The position numbers were made by a program, and so were the translations under genes. 64,000 nt of DNA, from NCBI RefSeq assembly GCF_033542235.1, contig NZ_JAWRCU010000005.1, forward strand, positions 434,001 to 498,000. The letters run 5' to 3'. Source of the DNA: JAWRCU01 sp033542235 (GTDB lineage Bacteria; Pseudomonadota; Alphaproteobacteria; Rhizobiales; Rhizobiaceae). The notes below the pieces were generated by a model. That model worked only from the letters and a program-made list of their open reading frames with translations. It was not told the DNA's origin and made no database searches. Positions 17,002-26,516 of this stretch are shown here, one piece after another. Position 1 is the first letter of the stretch. Each line of letters opens with the position of its first letter.

Positions 17002-19026
17002 GTGATGAACGCACTTTTTCGTGTTCTCCTTCCCGCATCCTTCACCGGTGTCCGTATCAGTTGTTGGCTGACGATCGGTGTCTTTCTCTTAGCTCTACAA
17101 CCTTCCTTTGCCGCATCCGACGCAATCACCTCTGTCTGGGCCAATGACGGCGGAGACAAAGTCACGAGAGACGAGTTGCGCGCGCACGGGAATGCCGCCT
17201 CGGTGCGCAATTCCGTATGGGATGGTGAGAGCATCCGGCTATTCGCGGCGGCCAATGAGGTCGTCTCGTTCAATCTGGTCATTGAGGCCGCCGATCAGAC
17301 AGCCCACGCCGTGGGCGTGTCGCTTACCGACCTGTCGAACGGCTCAGGGGTGCGACTACGGCACGCCAAGCGTCCGAAGGAGAGACTTTTCGATTGGACA
17401 TCGACCGAGATCGAGCTCTTCTTCGTCCGCTATCTGCAGATCCGCGGATTAAGCCAGCTCTCCTACGGAACGTATGACGAGCGGCACGTGCCCCAGCGGC
17501 TGCGGCTCCCATCCGACCTGGTCGGAAGTGGAGAATGGAAAGATCGCCCGGGGGCCGACAAGTTTTTCCCCGACATTGCAGTTCCCCTGGAGCTGGTGGG
17601 CGACTTCGATATTCCGGCGCGCTCGAACCAGAGCGTGTGGGCAGACATCTACGTGCCGCGCGACGCCTCTCCCGGCAGCTATGCAGGAAAGCTCACCGTC
17701 ACCGAAGAAGGGAATGTCAGATTTGTCGTTCCGGTGGAACTGACGGTTCTCGATTTCGCCTTGCCCGACCAAACGACTTCGGGAACGATGGTGGCTACCA
17801 GTTACGAGGAGATTGCGCGCCGCTATACGGGCAACGCCTATCCTAACCCCGGAACACCTCAGGACAGGCTCGCGCGTCTTGTGGCGGACCGCCAGTTCAT
17901 GCTGGCGAGACGACACCGCATATCGCTTGTGGACGACAACTCCGGTGCGACGGCTTGGCCGCAAGATCGTCCCCGGCCCGAATGGATTGCGCGGCTGACC
18001 GGGAAACTGTTTTCGCGCGCCAACGGCTATGCAGGCCCGGGAGAGGGGCTGGGGTCCGACCTCTTCGTTGTCGGTCTCTACGGATCCTGGCAGTCGCTTT
18101 GGGGCGGATCCGACCAGCAAACGCTGCGCATGCACACGAGCTCCTGGGAGAGCTGGTTCCATGCCAACTTCCCTGCCGTCGAGCGGCTTCTTTACCTGGC
18201 GGACGAATCCCCTAATTTTTCGCAGACGGAGCAGTGGGCGAACTGGATCAAGCAAGGGTTGGATGCCCGTCCGCCCCTCGCAACCCTTGCAACTGCCAAC
18301 CTCGTCGAGAGTCTGGATAAAATGCCATCGGTATCGGTCCTGGCCAGTTGGATCGGAGTGGGCGATACATCCATCTGGGACGCCGCTGTTGAAAAGCTCA
18401 GACAAACCGGCAGGCGGCTATTCTTCTACAATGGCATGCGACCTGCTTCGGGTTCGTTTGCTGTCGAGGACGACGGTGTAGCGCTGCGCGAGCTGCCCTG
18501 GGGACAGTTCAAGAAAGGCGTGGATCGCTGGTTCTTCTGGAACGCCACTTACTACGCGAACTATCAGGGTAGCCGAGGCGATACCGACGTCTTCGAGAAC
18601 GCACAGACCTTCGGCGGCGAACCCAAATTCGACCGAGTCACCGGCATGACCGGCTGGAACACCTCCAACGGAGATGGTGTGCTGTTCTACCCCGGAACCG
18701 ACGCGATTTTTCCCGGCCAATCATATGGTCTTGCAGGTCCTATAGCCAGCCTTCGCCTGAAATACTGGCGGCGCGGGATCCAGGACGTCGAATATCTAGC
18801 CTTGGCAGACCGAGTGGATCGCAAGGCAACCTCCGCCATCGTGGAACGTATGGTTCCGAGGGTTCTGTGGGAAACCGGCGTAGGGTCTTCGTCTGATCCG
18901 ACCTGGGTTCGCGCGCCAATCAGCTGGAGCGTAAACCCGGACGACTGGGAAGCCGCCCGCAAGGAGCTCGCTCGCATCATAGCGGGCAGGAATCCCGCTG
19001 GCGCGGAGGAAGGCTCTACTCGATGA
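17002..19026 (+). CDS. DUF4091 / GH123-like secreted glycoside hydrolase candidate
   Basis: The 674-residue protein starts with a signal sequence (hydrophobic about residues 15–37, cut after SFAAS). A beta-rich N-terminal domain is followed by a long domain with an LYLADESPNF segment, where the adjacent Asp-Glu pair fits the catalytic pair of GH123-type enzymes. The pattern matches DUF4091 proteins. Start is GTG at 17002 or ATG at 17005. It overlaps the next gene by 4 bp (ATGA). Placement with a chain-length determinant suggests action on the polymer in the periplasm, by trimming or editing; substrate is unknown. Confidence 0.7.
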   Translation: MMNALFRVLLPASFTGVRISCWLTIGVFLLALQPSFAASDAITSVWANDGGDKVTRDELRAHGNAASVRNSVWDGESIRLFAAANEVVSFNLVIEAADQTAHAVGVSLTDLSNGSGVRLRHAKRPKERLFDWTSTEIELFFVRYLQIRGLSQLSYGTYDERHVPQRLRLPSDLVGSGEWKDRPGADKFFPDIAVPLELVGDFDIPARSNQSVWADIYVPRDASPGSYAGKLTVTEEGNVRFVVPVELTVLDFALPDQTTSGTMVATSYEEIARRYTGNAYPNPGTPQDRLARLVADRQFMLARRHRISLVDDNSGATAWPQDRPRPEWIARLTGKLFSRANGYAGPGEGLGSDLFVVGLYGSWQSLWGGSDQQTLRMHTSSWESWFHANFPAVERLLYLADESPNFSQTEQWANWIKQGLDARPPLATLATANLVESLDKMPSVSVLASWIGVGDTSIWDAAVEKLRQTGRRLFFYNGMRPASGSFAVEDDGVALRELPWGQFKKGVDRWFFWNATYYANYQGSRGDTDVFENAQTFGGEPKFDRVTGMTGWNTSNGDGVLFYPGTDAIFPGQSYGLAGPIASLRLKYWRRGIQDVEYLALADRVDRKATSAIVERMVPRVLWETGVGSSSDPTWVRAPISWSVNPDDWEAARKELARIIAGRNPAGAEEGSTR

Positions 19027-20051
19027 CCAGATCACCTGCACAAGTAACCGGGCTGCTGCTTCAAGCCAGCTGGCGCCGCCGATGGCTTCTCCTCGTGCCC
19101 CTGCTCATCATGACGCCGGTCGGGATCGCGGCGAGCAAATACATGCCGCTGAACTACGTGTCGCGATCGCTCCTGATGCTCCAGGAGTCAGGCGACATAT
19201 CTCCACTGACACGGGAACCGATAAATGCGCAGTTCGTGTCGAACTCGGAACGCTTGGAGGCCCTGCGCGCGCTTTTGCTCAGCGATGCGGTGCTGACGGG
19301 GGTGGTGCAAGACCTGAACATCACCGAACCGAAGGCGAGAGCCGAAAAGCTCCAGCAGCTGAGAGAGACTGTGAGGCTGGAGGGTGACGGAGGCGCGTTC
19401 GTTGAAATCTTCCACTCTGGACCGAATCCAGTGGGTTTGGGCCAAGAGCTGAGGACTGTGATTCTCCGCTTTCTCGACGCACTGGTACCAGATCAGAGTC
19501 GACCGGACGCCGTCACTCTGCTCGCGGAGAAACACCAGCGCGACCTGGCCTCCCAGGAATTGTTGAAAACACAGCTGGAGGCGAAATTGGCCAGCTCCAC
19601 TTCCGCCGGCACCGAGACCGACATAGCCAAGCTTGCGGGGAACGGTGGCCAGTTTGAGGCGGCTCGTGCCCAGCAACAAAAGACGATTGCCGATCGCGAT
19701 CAGGTGCAGCGCGAGCTTGCCGCTCTTGAGAGCAAGATCCAGGCGACCCGAGCGCAGCTCGAAGTGACGCAGCAAAGGCTGAGGTCCGTGCGCCTTGCTT
19801 CGGCACAGGGAGTACTGAGGGCGCCGGAGCTCATCCGTATGATAGACCCACCGCGCGATCCGGAATTTCCTACCCGTTCGGCAAGGATCTATCTGCTGGC
19901 CTCGCTTGCCGCCGGAGCGCTGCTCGGTATCGCGCTGGCCAGCATAAGCGAGTTTCTGGATACCAGCCTTCGAACGCCCGAAGAATTCGCCGATGCCGTT
20001 GGCGCCCCAGTCATCGCCAGAATCGGTCGTGCCGGGGCTGCTCTTTCTTGA
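19023..20051 (+). CDS. Polysaccharide co-polymerase / chain-length determinant (Wzz-like)
   Basis: The 342-residue protein has a first transmembrane helix near residues 20–40, a long periplasmic coiled-coil region (about 165–265), and a second helix near 285–310 followed by a short cytoplasmic tail with LDTSLRTPEEFADAVGAPVI. The Pro-rich IDPPRDPEFP just before the second helix is typical of PCP proteins. There is no kinase domain fused; the degenerate kinase-like protein encoded at 13221 may be its separate partner. The start overlaps the DUF4091 stop codon. Confidence 0.85.
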   Translation: MTRSPAQVTGLLLQASWRRRWLLLVPLLIMTPVGIAASKYMPLNYVSRSLLMLQESGDISPLTREPINAQFVSNSERLEALRALLLSDAVLTGVVQDLNITEPKARAEKLQQLRETVRLEGDGGAFVEIFHSGPNPVGLGQELRTVILRFLDALVPDQSRPDAVTLLAEKHQRDLASQELLKTQLEAKLASSTSAGTETDIAKLAGNGGQFEAARAQQQKTIADRDQVQRELAALESKIQATRAQLEVTQQRLRSVRLASAQGVLRAPELIRMIDPPRDPEFPTRSARIYLLASLAAGALLGIALASISEFLDTSLRTPEEFADAVGAPVIARIGRAGAALS

Positions 20052-20055
20052 GCGC

Positions 20056-21030
20056 TCAGCTTTTCAGGCGATGAGCCGCATCAGTCCGAGCCCGCATCAC
20101 CTGACGCCAGATTGCTCCCAGAAGGGACCCCGCCGGCGTCGCGCAGATCAGCGAAGCCAACTCGTACGGCAACAACCGATCGGACGATCGCGCATAACTT
20201 CGTCTCAGCCGGGCGGCGGCGCGCCATTCACCCCAATAGCCCAGCACGCAGGCGGTCTTGAACGCTCTGATAGCAAGTACCTGGTTCAGCAATTCCGCGA
20301 GATGAGGCGGGCAAATTTGCTTGATCTCATCGGAATTATCGAGGAAGGGCTCGATCTGCCGAGCGCCGCTGAGGTTGCCACTCAAGGCTGATGCATTTCG
20401 GTAGACCAGGGTGCGAGGCGCGAGATCAATGGCGACCTGCTCGTTGAGAAGCACCTTCAACCACAGAAACGCATCTTCGCCATATCGGCATCGCCCGCGA
20501 TCATAGAATCCTCCGAATCGCTTGATGGTCTCGGTTCGAACGATGGTTGTGCAGGGCGTCATATATGCAAGAAGCGCGACCACAAATGGGGGATCACTCC
20601 GGGGGAGGAGCCGAACGACGCCGTTGTAAAGTCCCCGCGATCGCCATAGCGGTTCGGTCGACTTGCCGGGAGGTATGTCGATGTATCCAGAGGTGACGCT
20701 CGCCGCCTGAGGAAACGTGTCCAACAGCTGTAATCCTGACGTCAGGAAATCGGCAAGCCACGCATCGTCGGCGTCCAGGAATGCGACGTAAGCTCCCCTC
20801 GCCTCGCGAAGTCCTCGATTGCGCGCGGCACCCGGACCCGAGTTTGGCTGAGTGACGATGCGAAGGCGACTATCCTTGTAGGACCGCGCAACAGAGGCTC
20901 CGTCATCCGTCGACCCATCATCGATCACGATGACCTCGAAGTCCTGGAATTCTTGCGACAAGACAGAGTCCAGCGCGCGCCCGACGTAAGCGCTCTTGTT
21001 GTACAACGGGATGACCACGGATACCTTCAT
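20056..21030 (-). CDS. Family 2 glycosyltransferase
   Basis: The 324-residue protein opens with the classic GT-A sequence VSVVIPLYNKSAYVGRALDS, then VIVIDDGSTDD and AFLDADDAWL (DxD metal site). GYIDIPPG and CRYGEDAFLWLKVL contribute the later acceptor-side acidic motif. It is cytoplasmic, with amphipathic C-terminal helices that may touch the membrane. It adds one sugar of the repeat unit; specificity is not readable. It is first in distance order of a minus-strand block (27733 down to 20056) and converges with the co-polymerase gene with 4 bp between stops. Confidence 0.85.
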   Translation of the reverse strand: MKVSVVIPLYNKSAYVGRALDSVLSQEFQDFEVIVIDDGSTDDGASVARSYKDSRLRIVTQPNSGPGAARNRGLREARGAYVAFLDADDAWLADFLTSGLQLLDTFPQAASVTSGYIDIPPGKSTEPLWRSRGLYNGVVRLLPRSDPPFVVALLAYMTPCTTIVRTETIKRFGGFYDRGRCRYGEDAFLWLKVLLNEQVAIDLAPRTLVYRNASALSGNLSGARQIEPFLDNSDEIKQICPPHLAELLNQVLAIRAFKTACVLGYWGEWRAAARLRRSYARSSDRLLPYELASLICATPAGSLLGAIWRQVMRARTDAAHRLKS

Positions 21031-21053
21031 CGCCGGTCCGCTATGTCGTTCAT

Positions 21054-22067
21054 TCAGCAGTCATAGAATTGGCGGTACCAGGATACGAAGGCGGGAACGC
21101 CAGTCGAGATTGGCGTGTCCGGCCTGTAGCCAGTAAGCGCCAACAACAGATCCGCGCTTGCCTCGGTCCGCGCGATATCGCCAGGCGGCAAGGGCTTGAA
21201 TAGCTTCTCTGCGTTTCGGCCGGTGGCCCGTTCGATTTCCGCGATGAATTCCAGCAGACTGACGGGATGCCCGCCTCCGATATTCACCAAACGAAACGGA
21301 GCAACCGGACTCAGTGTGTCGCCTGGCACGCTGTTCTCGGCAGATGTCGGGTCGCGTATCGGAATGCAGCCGATTAATCGGCTGATGGCCTCCACGAGGT
21401 CATCGATGAAGGTGAAATCGCGCTGGCTGGCTCCGTCGTTGAAGACCTCGATAGGCTCATTTCGAAGAATGTGCCAGACGAACAGGAACAACGCCATATC
21501 CGGGCGGCCCCAGGGACCGTATACGGTGAAGAAGCGAAACGCCGTAGTGGGCACGCCGAAAAGATGCGAATAGGAATGGGCCATGTGCTCGGTCGCGAGT
21601 TTGCTGGCCGCGTATAGCGTCAGCGGAAGAACGGCGGGATCGGTCTCGCGGAACGGAACGCGCGTGTTGCCCCCGTAAGCCGAGCTCGTAGACGCGAGCA
21701 GGAGGTGCCGCACCGGTTTCTTCCGACATGCCTCCAGCACATTGAACGTACCTATCAGGTTCGCATCGACATAGGCGCGCGGATTTTCAAGGCTGTAGCG
21801 AACACCCGCTTGAGCCGCGAGGTGGACCACGATTTCCGGCTGAAGGTCCGAATGAAGGTCGGCATACCGCGATCCCTCCTCCAGCATGAACTCGAATGCC
21901 TGGTAGCGGTCATACGAACGAAGGATTTCCTGCCTCCGGCGCTTCAGCTCCGGATCGTAGTAGGACGTCATTCCATCGACGCCGATCACGTCATTGCCCT
22001 CTTCCAGCAGCCTTCGTGCAGTGTGAAAGCCGATGAATCCTGCGGCGCCGGTGACGAGAGCTCGCAT
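21054..22067 (-). CDS. NAD-dependent uronate 4-epimerase (CapI/LpsL type)
   Basis: The 337-residue short-chain epimerase starts MRALVTGAAGFIGFHTARRL (GxxGxxG NAD site) and has GVDGMTSYYDPELKRRR, the block characteristic of UDP-glucuronate 4-epimerases, then LYAASKLATE (YxxxK catalytic pair). GGAGGAACAA lies directly before the ATG at 22067. It probably makes UDP-galacturonate or, given the TviB-like dehydrogenase immediately upstream in the operon, the N-acetylated equivalent. The gap to the dehydrogenase stop is 46 bp. Confidence 0.85.
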   Translation of the reverse strand: MRALVTGAAGFIGFHTARRLLEEGNDVIGVDGMTSYYDPELKRRRQEILRSYDRYQAFEFMLEEGSRYADLHSDLQPEIVVHLAAQAGVRYSLENPRAYVDANLIGTFNVLEACRKKPVRHLLLASTSSAYGGNTRVPFRETDPAVLPLTLYAASKLATEHMAHSYSHLFGVPTTAFRFFTVYGPWGRPDMALFLFVWHILRNEPIEVFNDGASQRDFTFIDDLVEAISRLIGCIPIRDPTSAENSVPGDTLSPVAPFRLVNIGGGHPVSLLEFIAEIERATGRNAEKLFKPLPPGDIARTEASADLLLALTGYRPDTPISTGVPAFVSWYRQFYDC

Positions 22068-22113
22068 TTGTTCCTCCGTCCGCCCCCAGCCCAAGCCTGC
22101 CGCCGCCCGGTCC

Positions 22114-23409
22114 TCACATTCGCCAATGGACAATGCCGTCCTGAGCTTGCCGTTCGAGCCGGCTCTTCACATCCATTACAATCCCGCGCCCGTTCTTCAG
22201 GATACGCCGGATCAATGGCCAGCCGGCCTGCAGGTATGTTTCGTGGGGAACGGCGACGATCACCAGACTTGCAGGAGAGAGGTCCTCGAGCCGCTTCAGC
22301 TCCAGACCGTATTCGCGTGATACCAGTTCGGGTCGCGCCAGCGGATCGCTCACTTCGACGCTGACGCCAAAACGCTCGAGCTCCCTTACGAGATCGATGA
22401 CGCGTGAATTCCGAACGTCCGGCACGTTCTCCTTGAAAGTCACTCCGAGGACGGCAGCTTTTCGTTCACCCGATCCATGCGCCAGCAAGAGCCGCACGCT
22501 CTCCCGAGCGATGCGCTGCCCCACTGCGTCATTGACGCGCCGACCGGCCAGTATCACTTGCGGGTGGTATCCTTCCAACTCGGCCCGGTGCGTCAGGTAA
22601 TACGGATCGACCCCGATGCAGTGACCTCCGACCAAACCCGGCGTGAAAGGCAGGAAGTTCCATTTTGTGCGAGCGGCGGCGAGTACGTCCGAGGTATCGA
22701 TTCCCAGCAAATGAAAGATTTCGGCGAGCTCGTTCATGAACGCGATGTTCAGATCGCGCTGCGAGTTCTCGATTACCTTCGCGGCCTCCGCCACTTTGAT
22801 CGACGGGGCCCGATGAATGCCGGCTCGCACCACCGAGCCATAGATGGCGGCAATCAGTTCCGCTGTGGCGGGGCTATCTCCGGAGACGACCTTTCTGATG
22901 TTCTCGAACCGGTGCTCGGTGTCGCCCGGGTTGATGCGCTCGGGCGAATAACCGAGACCGAAATCCACTCCCACCTTGAGCCCTGAGAGGTGTTCCAGAA
23001 CGGGAGCGCAATCCTCCTCGGTAGCGCCGGGGTAAACCGTCGACTCGTAAACCACGCAGTCCCCCTTCTTGAGGGCTCGCCCGACGGTTTCCGTGGCCCG
23101 CAGAAGCGCGGAAATGTCTGGTCGTCGCGCCTGGTCGATAGGTGTCGGCACCGTAACAATGAAGAAGTCGGCGTTGGCGAGTTCTGCGGCATCATCCGTG
23201 AAATGGAGAATGGGATTGACCAGGTCTGCAGGCTGGGCTTCACGGGTGTGGTCTATCCCCCTGCGAAGCTCCGCGACGCGAACGGGATCGATGTCAAAAC
23301 CTGTGACAGCATATCCTGCGCGCGCAAAGGAAGCCGCCACCGGAAGCCCGACATAGCCCAGTCCGATTATCGCGAGCTTGCGGTCGCGCGCGCCCGGTTG
23401 GCCTTCCAT
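22114..23409 (-). CDS. UDP-sugar (probably UDP-N-acetylhexosamine) 6-dehydrogenase, TviB/WbpO type
   Basis: The 431-residue protein has the three-domain layout of nucleotide-sugar dehydrogenases. It starts with IIGLGYVGLPVAASFARAG for NAD, has GYSPERINPGD in the middle, and ends its active site with PGLVGGHCIGVDPYYL, which holds the catalytic Cys. The ERINPGD and GHCIGVDPYYL spelling is closer to the TviB/WbpA group than to UDP-glucose dehydrogenase. It oxidises C6 of a UDP-hexosamine to the uronate. GGGAGGAG precedes the ATG. Confidence 0.85.
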   Translation of the reverse strand: MEGQPGARDRKLAIIGLGYVGLPVAASFARAGYAVTGFDIDPVRVAELRRGIDHTREAQPADLVNPILHFTDDAAELANADFFIVTVPTPIDQARRPDISALLRATETVGRALKKGDCVVYESTVYPGATEEDCAPVLEHLSGLKVGVDFGLGYSPERINPGDTEHRFENIRKVVSGDSPATAELIAAIYGSVVRAGIHRAPSIKVAEAAKVIENSQRDLNIAFMNELAEIFHLLGIDTSDVLAAARTKWNFLPFTPGLVGGHCIGVDPYYLTHRAELEGYHPQVILAGRRVNDAVGQRIARESVRLLLAHGSGERKAAVLGVTFKENVPDVRNSRVIDLVRELERFGVSVEVSDPLARPELVSREYGLELKRLEDLSPASLVIVAVPHETYLQAGWPLIRRILKNGRGIVMDVKSRLERQAQDGIVHWRM

Positions 23410-23454
23410 CGGATACTCCTCCCAGTCGATTTGGACTCCGCGGGAAGCATGTGG

Positions 23455-25335
23455 TCACTGCTGCGACAGCCACGACTCCAGTTGAAGGATCGCGAAGAGC
23501 CGCTGGCTGTGATCCCGCACTCCTGCCGCATTCTCGGAGATCAGTCGCCGAATCCCGTCGGACTTCAGCAGGCCGGTCGCGGAGAGTGCTTCACTGTCGG
23601 CCACACATTGAACTCGCTCCAGCAATTCTCCGGCAAACCAGTGTTGGAGAGGCATCGAAAATCCTTGTTTCGGTCGTTCGAACATCGACCTGGGAACAAA
23701 CCGCGCCAGAAGGTCACGGAGAATTCGTTTTCCGCCGCGATCGTCAAAGAGGAACTGGTCGGGAAGAGACAATCCGAAGGCGAGCACCTCCTGGTCCAAC
23801 AGCGGAGCTCTCGCCTCGAGACCATGCGCCATGGTCGCGACATCGACCTTCGGCATCAGATCGTCGGCAAGATAAGTCCGCAGATCTGCATAGCGCATCT
23901 TCCGCAAGGCAGATCCTCTCGCCCGCTCGTAGTGGCGCGCGATCAGCTGTTCGGCTGGATTGTCGCCGGCAAGTCGCCTCTCCAACAGTTCCCCGTCGTA
24001 AAGAATCTCTGCGTCCGCGTCGTTGACGAATGAACGCAGTGCCGCGAAGCGCGCGGCCGGTGAACGTTCAAGCACCCCAAGCCCACGCTCGATCCGCCCT
24101 ATCCTGGGGTTGGATCGAAGCTTATGGCTTCGGCGGACCATTGAAGCGCCGAGGCGGACCATCCGCTTCGGCATAAGCTTCGCCAGGCTGTCGATGCGCG
24201 CCGCATTTGCATACCAGGCATAACCGGCGAAGCCTTCGTCCCCACCGTCTCCTCCCAGGGACACGGTTATCCAGCGACGCGCATGCTGGGCAATGGCGTC
24301 CACAGCCAATGCAGAGGAATCGGCGTATGGCTCTCCAAACTGAGACGTCAGCTTGGATGCAGTGCCCACCACCTGCGCTTCGGCCCTCAGGTTCTGATGT
24401 TGGGTGCCGAGATGGCTGGCGACGGCAAGGGAGAACTCGCTCTCGTCGAAAGCTCGGTTGGGGAATCCGACGCAAAAGGTTCTCGCGGACCTGCAGCGAT
24501 CGCTGACCATTGCGGCGACGAGGCTTGAGTCTATCCCCCCGCTCAGAAATATGCCGAGGGGAACGTCGCTGCGAAGCCGCAGGCCTACCGCCTCGTCGAT
24601 CTTAGCGTGAAGATCGTCGAGCGCTTGCTCGTAAGAGCCGCGATAAGGCTCGCCGTCGGCCGGGTCCCAATAGCTGCGCAGATTGAGTTCGTGCGCGTCT
24701 ATCGTCGCAACACTCGCGGCAGGCAGCTTGAAAATCCCGGGGTAGATCGTGTGCGGCGCGGGGATATAGCCGAGGCTGAGATATAGATCGAGCGACCGAG
24801 AGCTGATGGAGGAGCCGACGAGGTCAGCGGCGCGCAGGGCTGCCAGAGACGACGCAAAATAGATACAGTTACCGTGGACGGTGTAGAAGAGTGGCTTCTT
24901 GCCGATCCTGTCGCGCGCCATCAGTAATGAGCCACGTCGGTCGTCCCAAACGGCAAAGGCGAACATGCCGCGCAGTTCGTCGACGGCTCTTTCGCCCTTC
25001 AGTTCGACCAGTCGAAGAAGAGCTTCCGTGTCCGAGCGAGTGCGAAAGACCTGGCCCCTCCGGGCCAGTTCGTCCCGCAGCTCGAGGTAGTTATAGATTT
25101 CTCCATTGAAGACGATTGCGACGTCGCCGGCGTCGTCCACCATGGGCTGGTCGCCCGTCTCCAGGTCGATGACGGCGAGCCTGCGATGGCCAAAAATGGC
25201 GCGCCCGGAGCGGGAGATCCACAACCCGCCGCCGTCGGGTCCTCTATGTATCATGCTGTACGACATGGCCTGGACCCGCCACAGGTCCGGCCGGGCATCC
25301 TCCGACAGCCCGACGCCGCCGGCTATGCCGCACAT
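23455..25335 (-). CDS. asnB: Glutamine-dependent asparagine synthase-type amidotransferase
   Basis: The 626-residue protein has the N-terminal Ntn glutaminase domain with Cys2 as nucleophile (MCGIAGGVG), HRGPDGGG and FNGEIYNY, and a C-terminal synthetase domain with the pyrophosphate loop FLSGGIDSSLVAAM and LGGDGGDEGFAGY. In free-standing loci it makes asparagine. Inside a polysaccharide cluster with a uronic-acid pathway, such enzymes are generally thought to amidate uronic carboxylates, and that is my preferred reading. It overlaps the upstream glycosyltransferase by about 13 bp. Confidence 0.85.
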   Translation of the reverse strand: MCGIAGGVGLSEDARPDLWRVQAMSYSMIHRGPDGGGLWISRSGRAIFGHRRLAVIDLETGDQPMVDDAGDVAIVFNGEIYNYLELRDELARRGQVFRTRSDTEALLRLVELKGERAVDELRGMFAFAVWDDRRGSLLMARDRIGKKPLFYTVHGNCIYFASSLAALRAADLVGSSISSRSLDLYLSLGYIPAPHTIYPGIFKLPAASVATIDAHELNLRSYWDPADGEPYRGSYEQALDDLHAKIDEAVGLRLRSDVPLGIFLSGGIDSSLVAAMVSDRCRSARTFCVGFPNRAFDESEFSLAVASHLGTQHQNLRAEAQVVGTASKLTSQFGEPYADSSALAVDAIAQHARRWITVSLGGDGGDEGFAGYAWYANAARIDSLAKLMPKRMVRLGASMVRRSHKLRSNPRIGRIERGLGVLERSPAARFAALRSFVNDADAEILYDGELLERRLAGDNPAEQLIARHYERARGSALRKMRYADLRTYLADDLMPKVDVATMAHGLEARAPLLDQEVLAFGLSLPDQFLFDDRGGKRILRDLLARFVPRSMFERPKQGFSMPLQHWFAGELLERVQCVADSEALSATGLLKSDGIRRLISENAAGVRDHSQRLFAILQLESWLSQQ

Positions 25336-26516
25336 GACGATACTCCACGCTGCCCATCCGCTCCGAGAAGCGACCGATAGAGGCGCTCATAGGCAGAAAT
25401 CATCGACGAGCTCGAGTAGCCCGAGGCGACGCGCGCGCGCCCTCTTCTCGCCAGCGCATCGGACAGGTCGCGGTCGCGGAGCACTTTGACAATTGCCTCG
25501 GCCATACGCGCGTCATCGTCGCTCGGCACAAGCAGTCCGCAATCAGGTGCGAGGAGGGCTGGGTTTCCCCCTACTGCAGTCGCGACGACCGGCACGCCGC
25601 TGGCAAGCGCCTCCAGGATGCTGATCGACGTGCCTTCCGAGACAGAGCCGAGCGCAAACACGTCGAACTCCCGGTAGACCGGCGCCGTGTCGGCTACGCT
25701 TCCGACGAATGACACGCGGCCGGAGAGGTCCATCTCGGAGGCATCGGCCTGCAGCTGAGAACCGAGTGGCCCCTCCCCCACGATAATCAGGCGTGCAGCG
25801 GGCAACTCTGCAAGCAACCGCTTGAAGGCCCGAAGGAGCATTGGATGGTTCTTGACCGGATCGAGACGCGCCACACAACCGATGACGGGGACATCGGGAG
25901 CAATTCCCAGTTCCGTCCGTAGCAAGCCCGTGCGGCCTGCTGCTGCGAACCGTTGCAGGTCGATTCCATTCACGAGCATGACGACCTTTTCGGATGGAAT
26001 ACGCGTGCGTTCGATAAGATGACGCCTCAGCGGTTCCGAAACGGCGACCACGCAATCAATATATCGGGCCCCCCACCAACGCAGGGACTCGTAGAACCAT
26101 GGCTCGCCAGCAGCTAATCCATGCATTGTGGCGACGATCTGGAGCACACCTGCGTACCGACCTGCCAGACTGGCTTTCCCCCAGATATTGTGCATGTGGA
26201 GCACGTCGCAGCGGCGGGACCGCAAGTGCTCTACGAGCGCCTTGTGGGGAAGAAAGTTGGACCGCGCCCCCGGGCATGGGACCAGACTGACATCTACAGC
26301 CGCCCCCCTCAGATCATCAGCGAGCGGCCCTGTTTCCTCCAGGCAGGTGACACCTACTTTGTGACCGCTTGCCACGAGACCTTTGGCCAGTTCGCAGGCC
26401 ATGATCTCCATTCCGGCCCGCGGCAACGATGGCAGCACAATTTCGACGGACAGTCTGCTGCCGTCGTGACGTTCGTACGCGTTCAAGTGGCCGTTCCTGA
26501 AATTCGATCGGGGCAT
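25323..26516 (-). CDS. Family 4 glycosyltransferase
   Basis: The 397-residue GT-B protein has PSLPRAGMEIMACELAKGL at the N-terminal side, a sugar-acceptor region with LHMHNIWGKAS, and the C-terminal GT4 blocks GCVARLDPVKNHPMLLRAF, LIIVGEGPLGSQL and SEGTSISILEALASGVPVVA, the last being the E-x7-E type nucleotide-sugar site. Part of a tightly packed minus-strand block: it overlaps AsnB downstream and the next glycosyltransferase upstream by 34 bp. Sugar specificity is not readable. Confidence 0.85.
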   Translation of the reverse strand: MPRSNFRNGHLNAYERHDGSRLSVEIVLPSLPRAGMEIMACELAKGLVASGHKVGVTCLEETGPLADDLRGAAVDVSLVPCPGARSNFLPHKALVEHLRSRRCDVLHMHNIWGKASLAGRYAGVLQIVATMHGLAAGEPWFYESLRWWGARYIDCVVAVSEPLRRHLIERTRIPSEKVVMLVNGIDLQRFAAAGRTGLLRTELGIAPDVPVIGCVARLDPVKNHPMLLRAFKRLLAELPAARLIIVGEGPLGSQLQADASEMDLSGRVSFVGSVADTAPVYREFDVFALGSVSEGTSISILEALASGVPVVATAVGGNPALLAPDCGLLVPSDDDARMAEAIVKVLRDRDLSDALARRGRARVASGYSSSSMISAYERLYRSLLGADGQRGVSSCAA

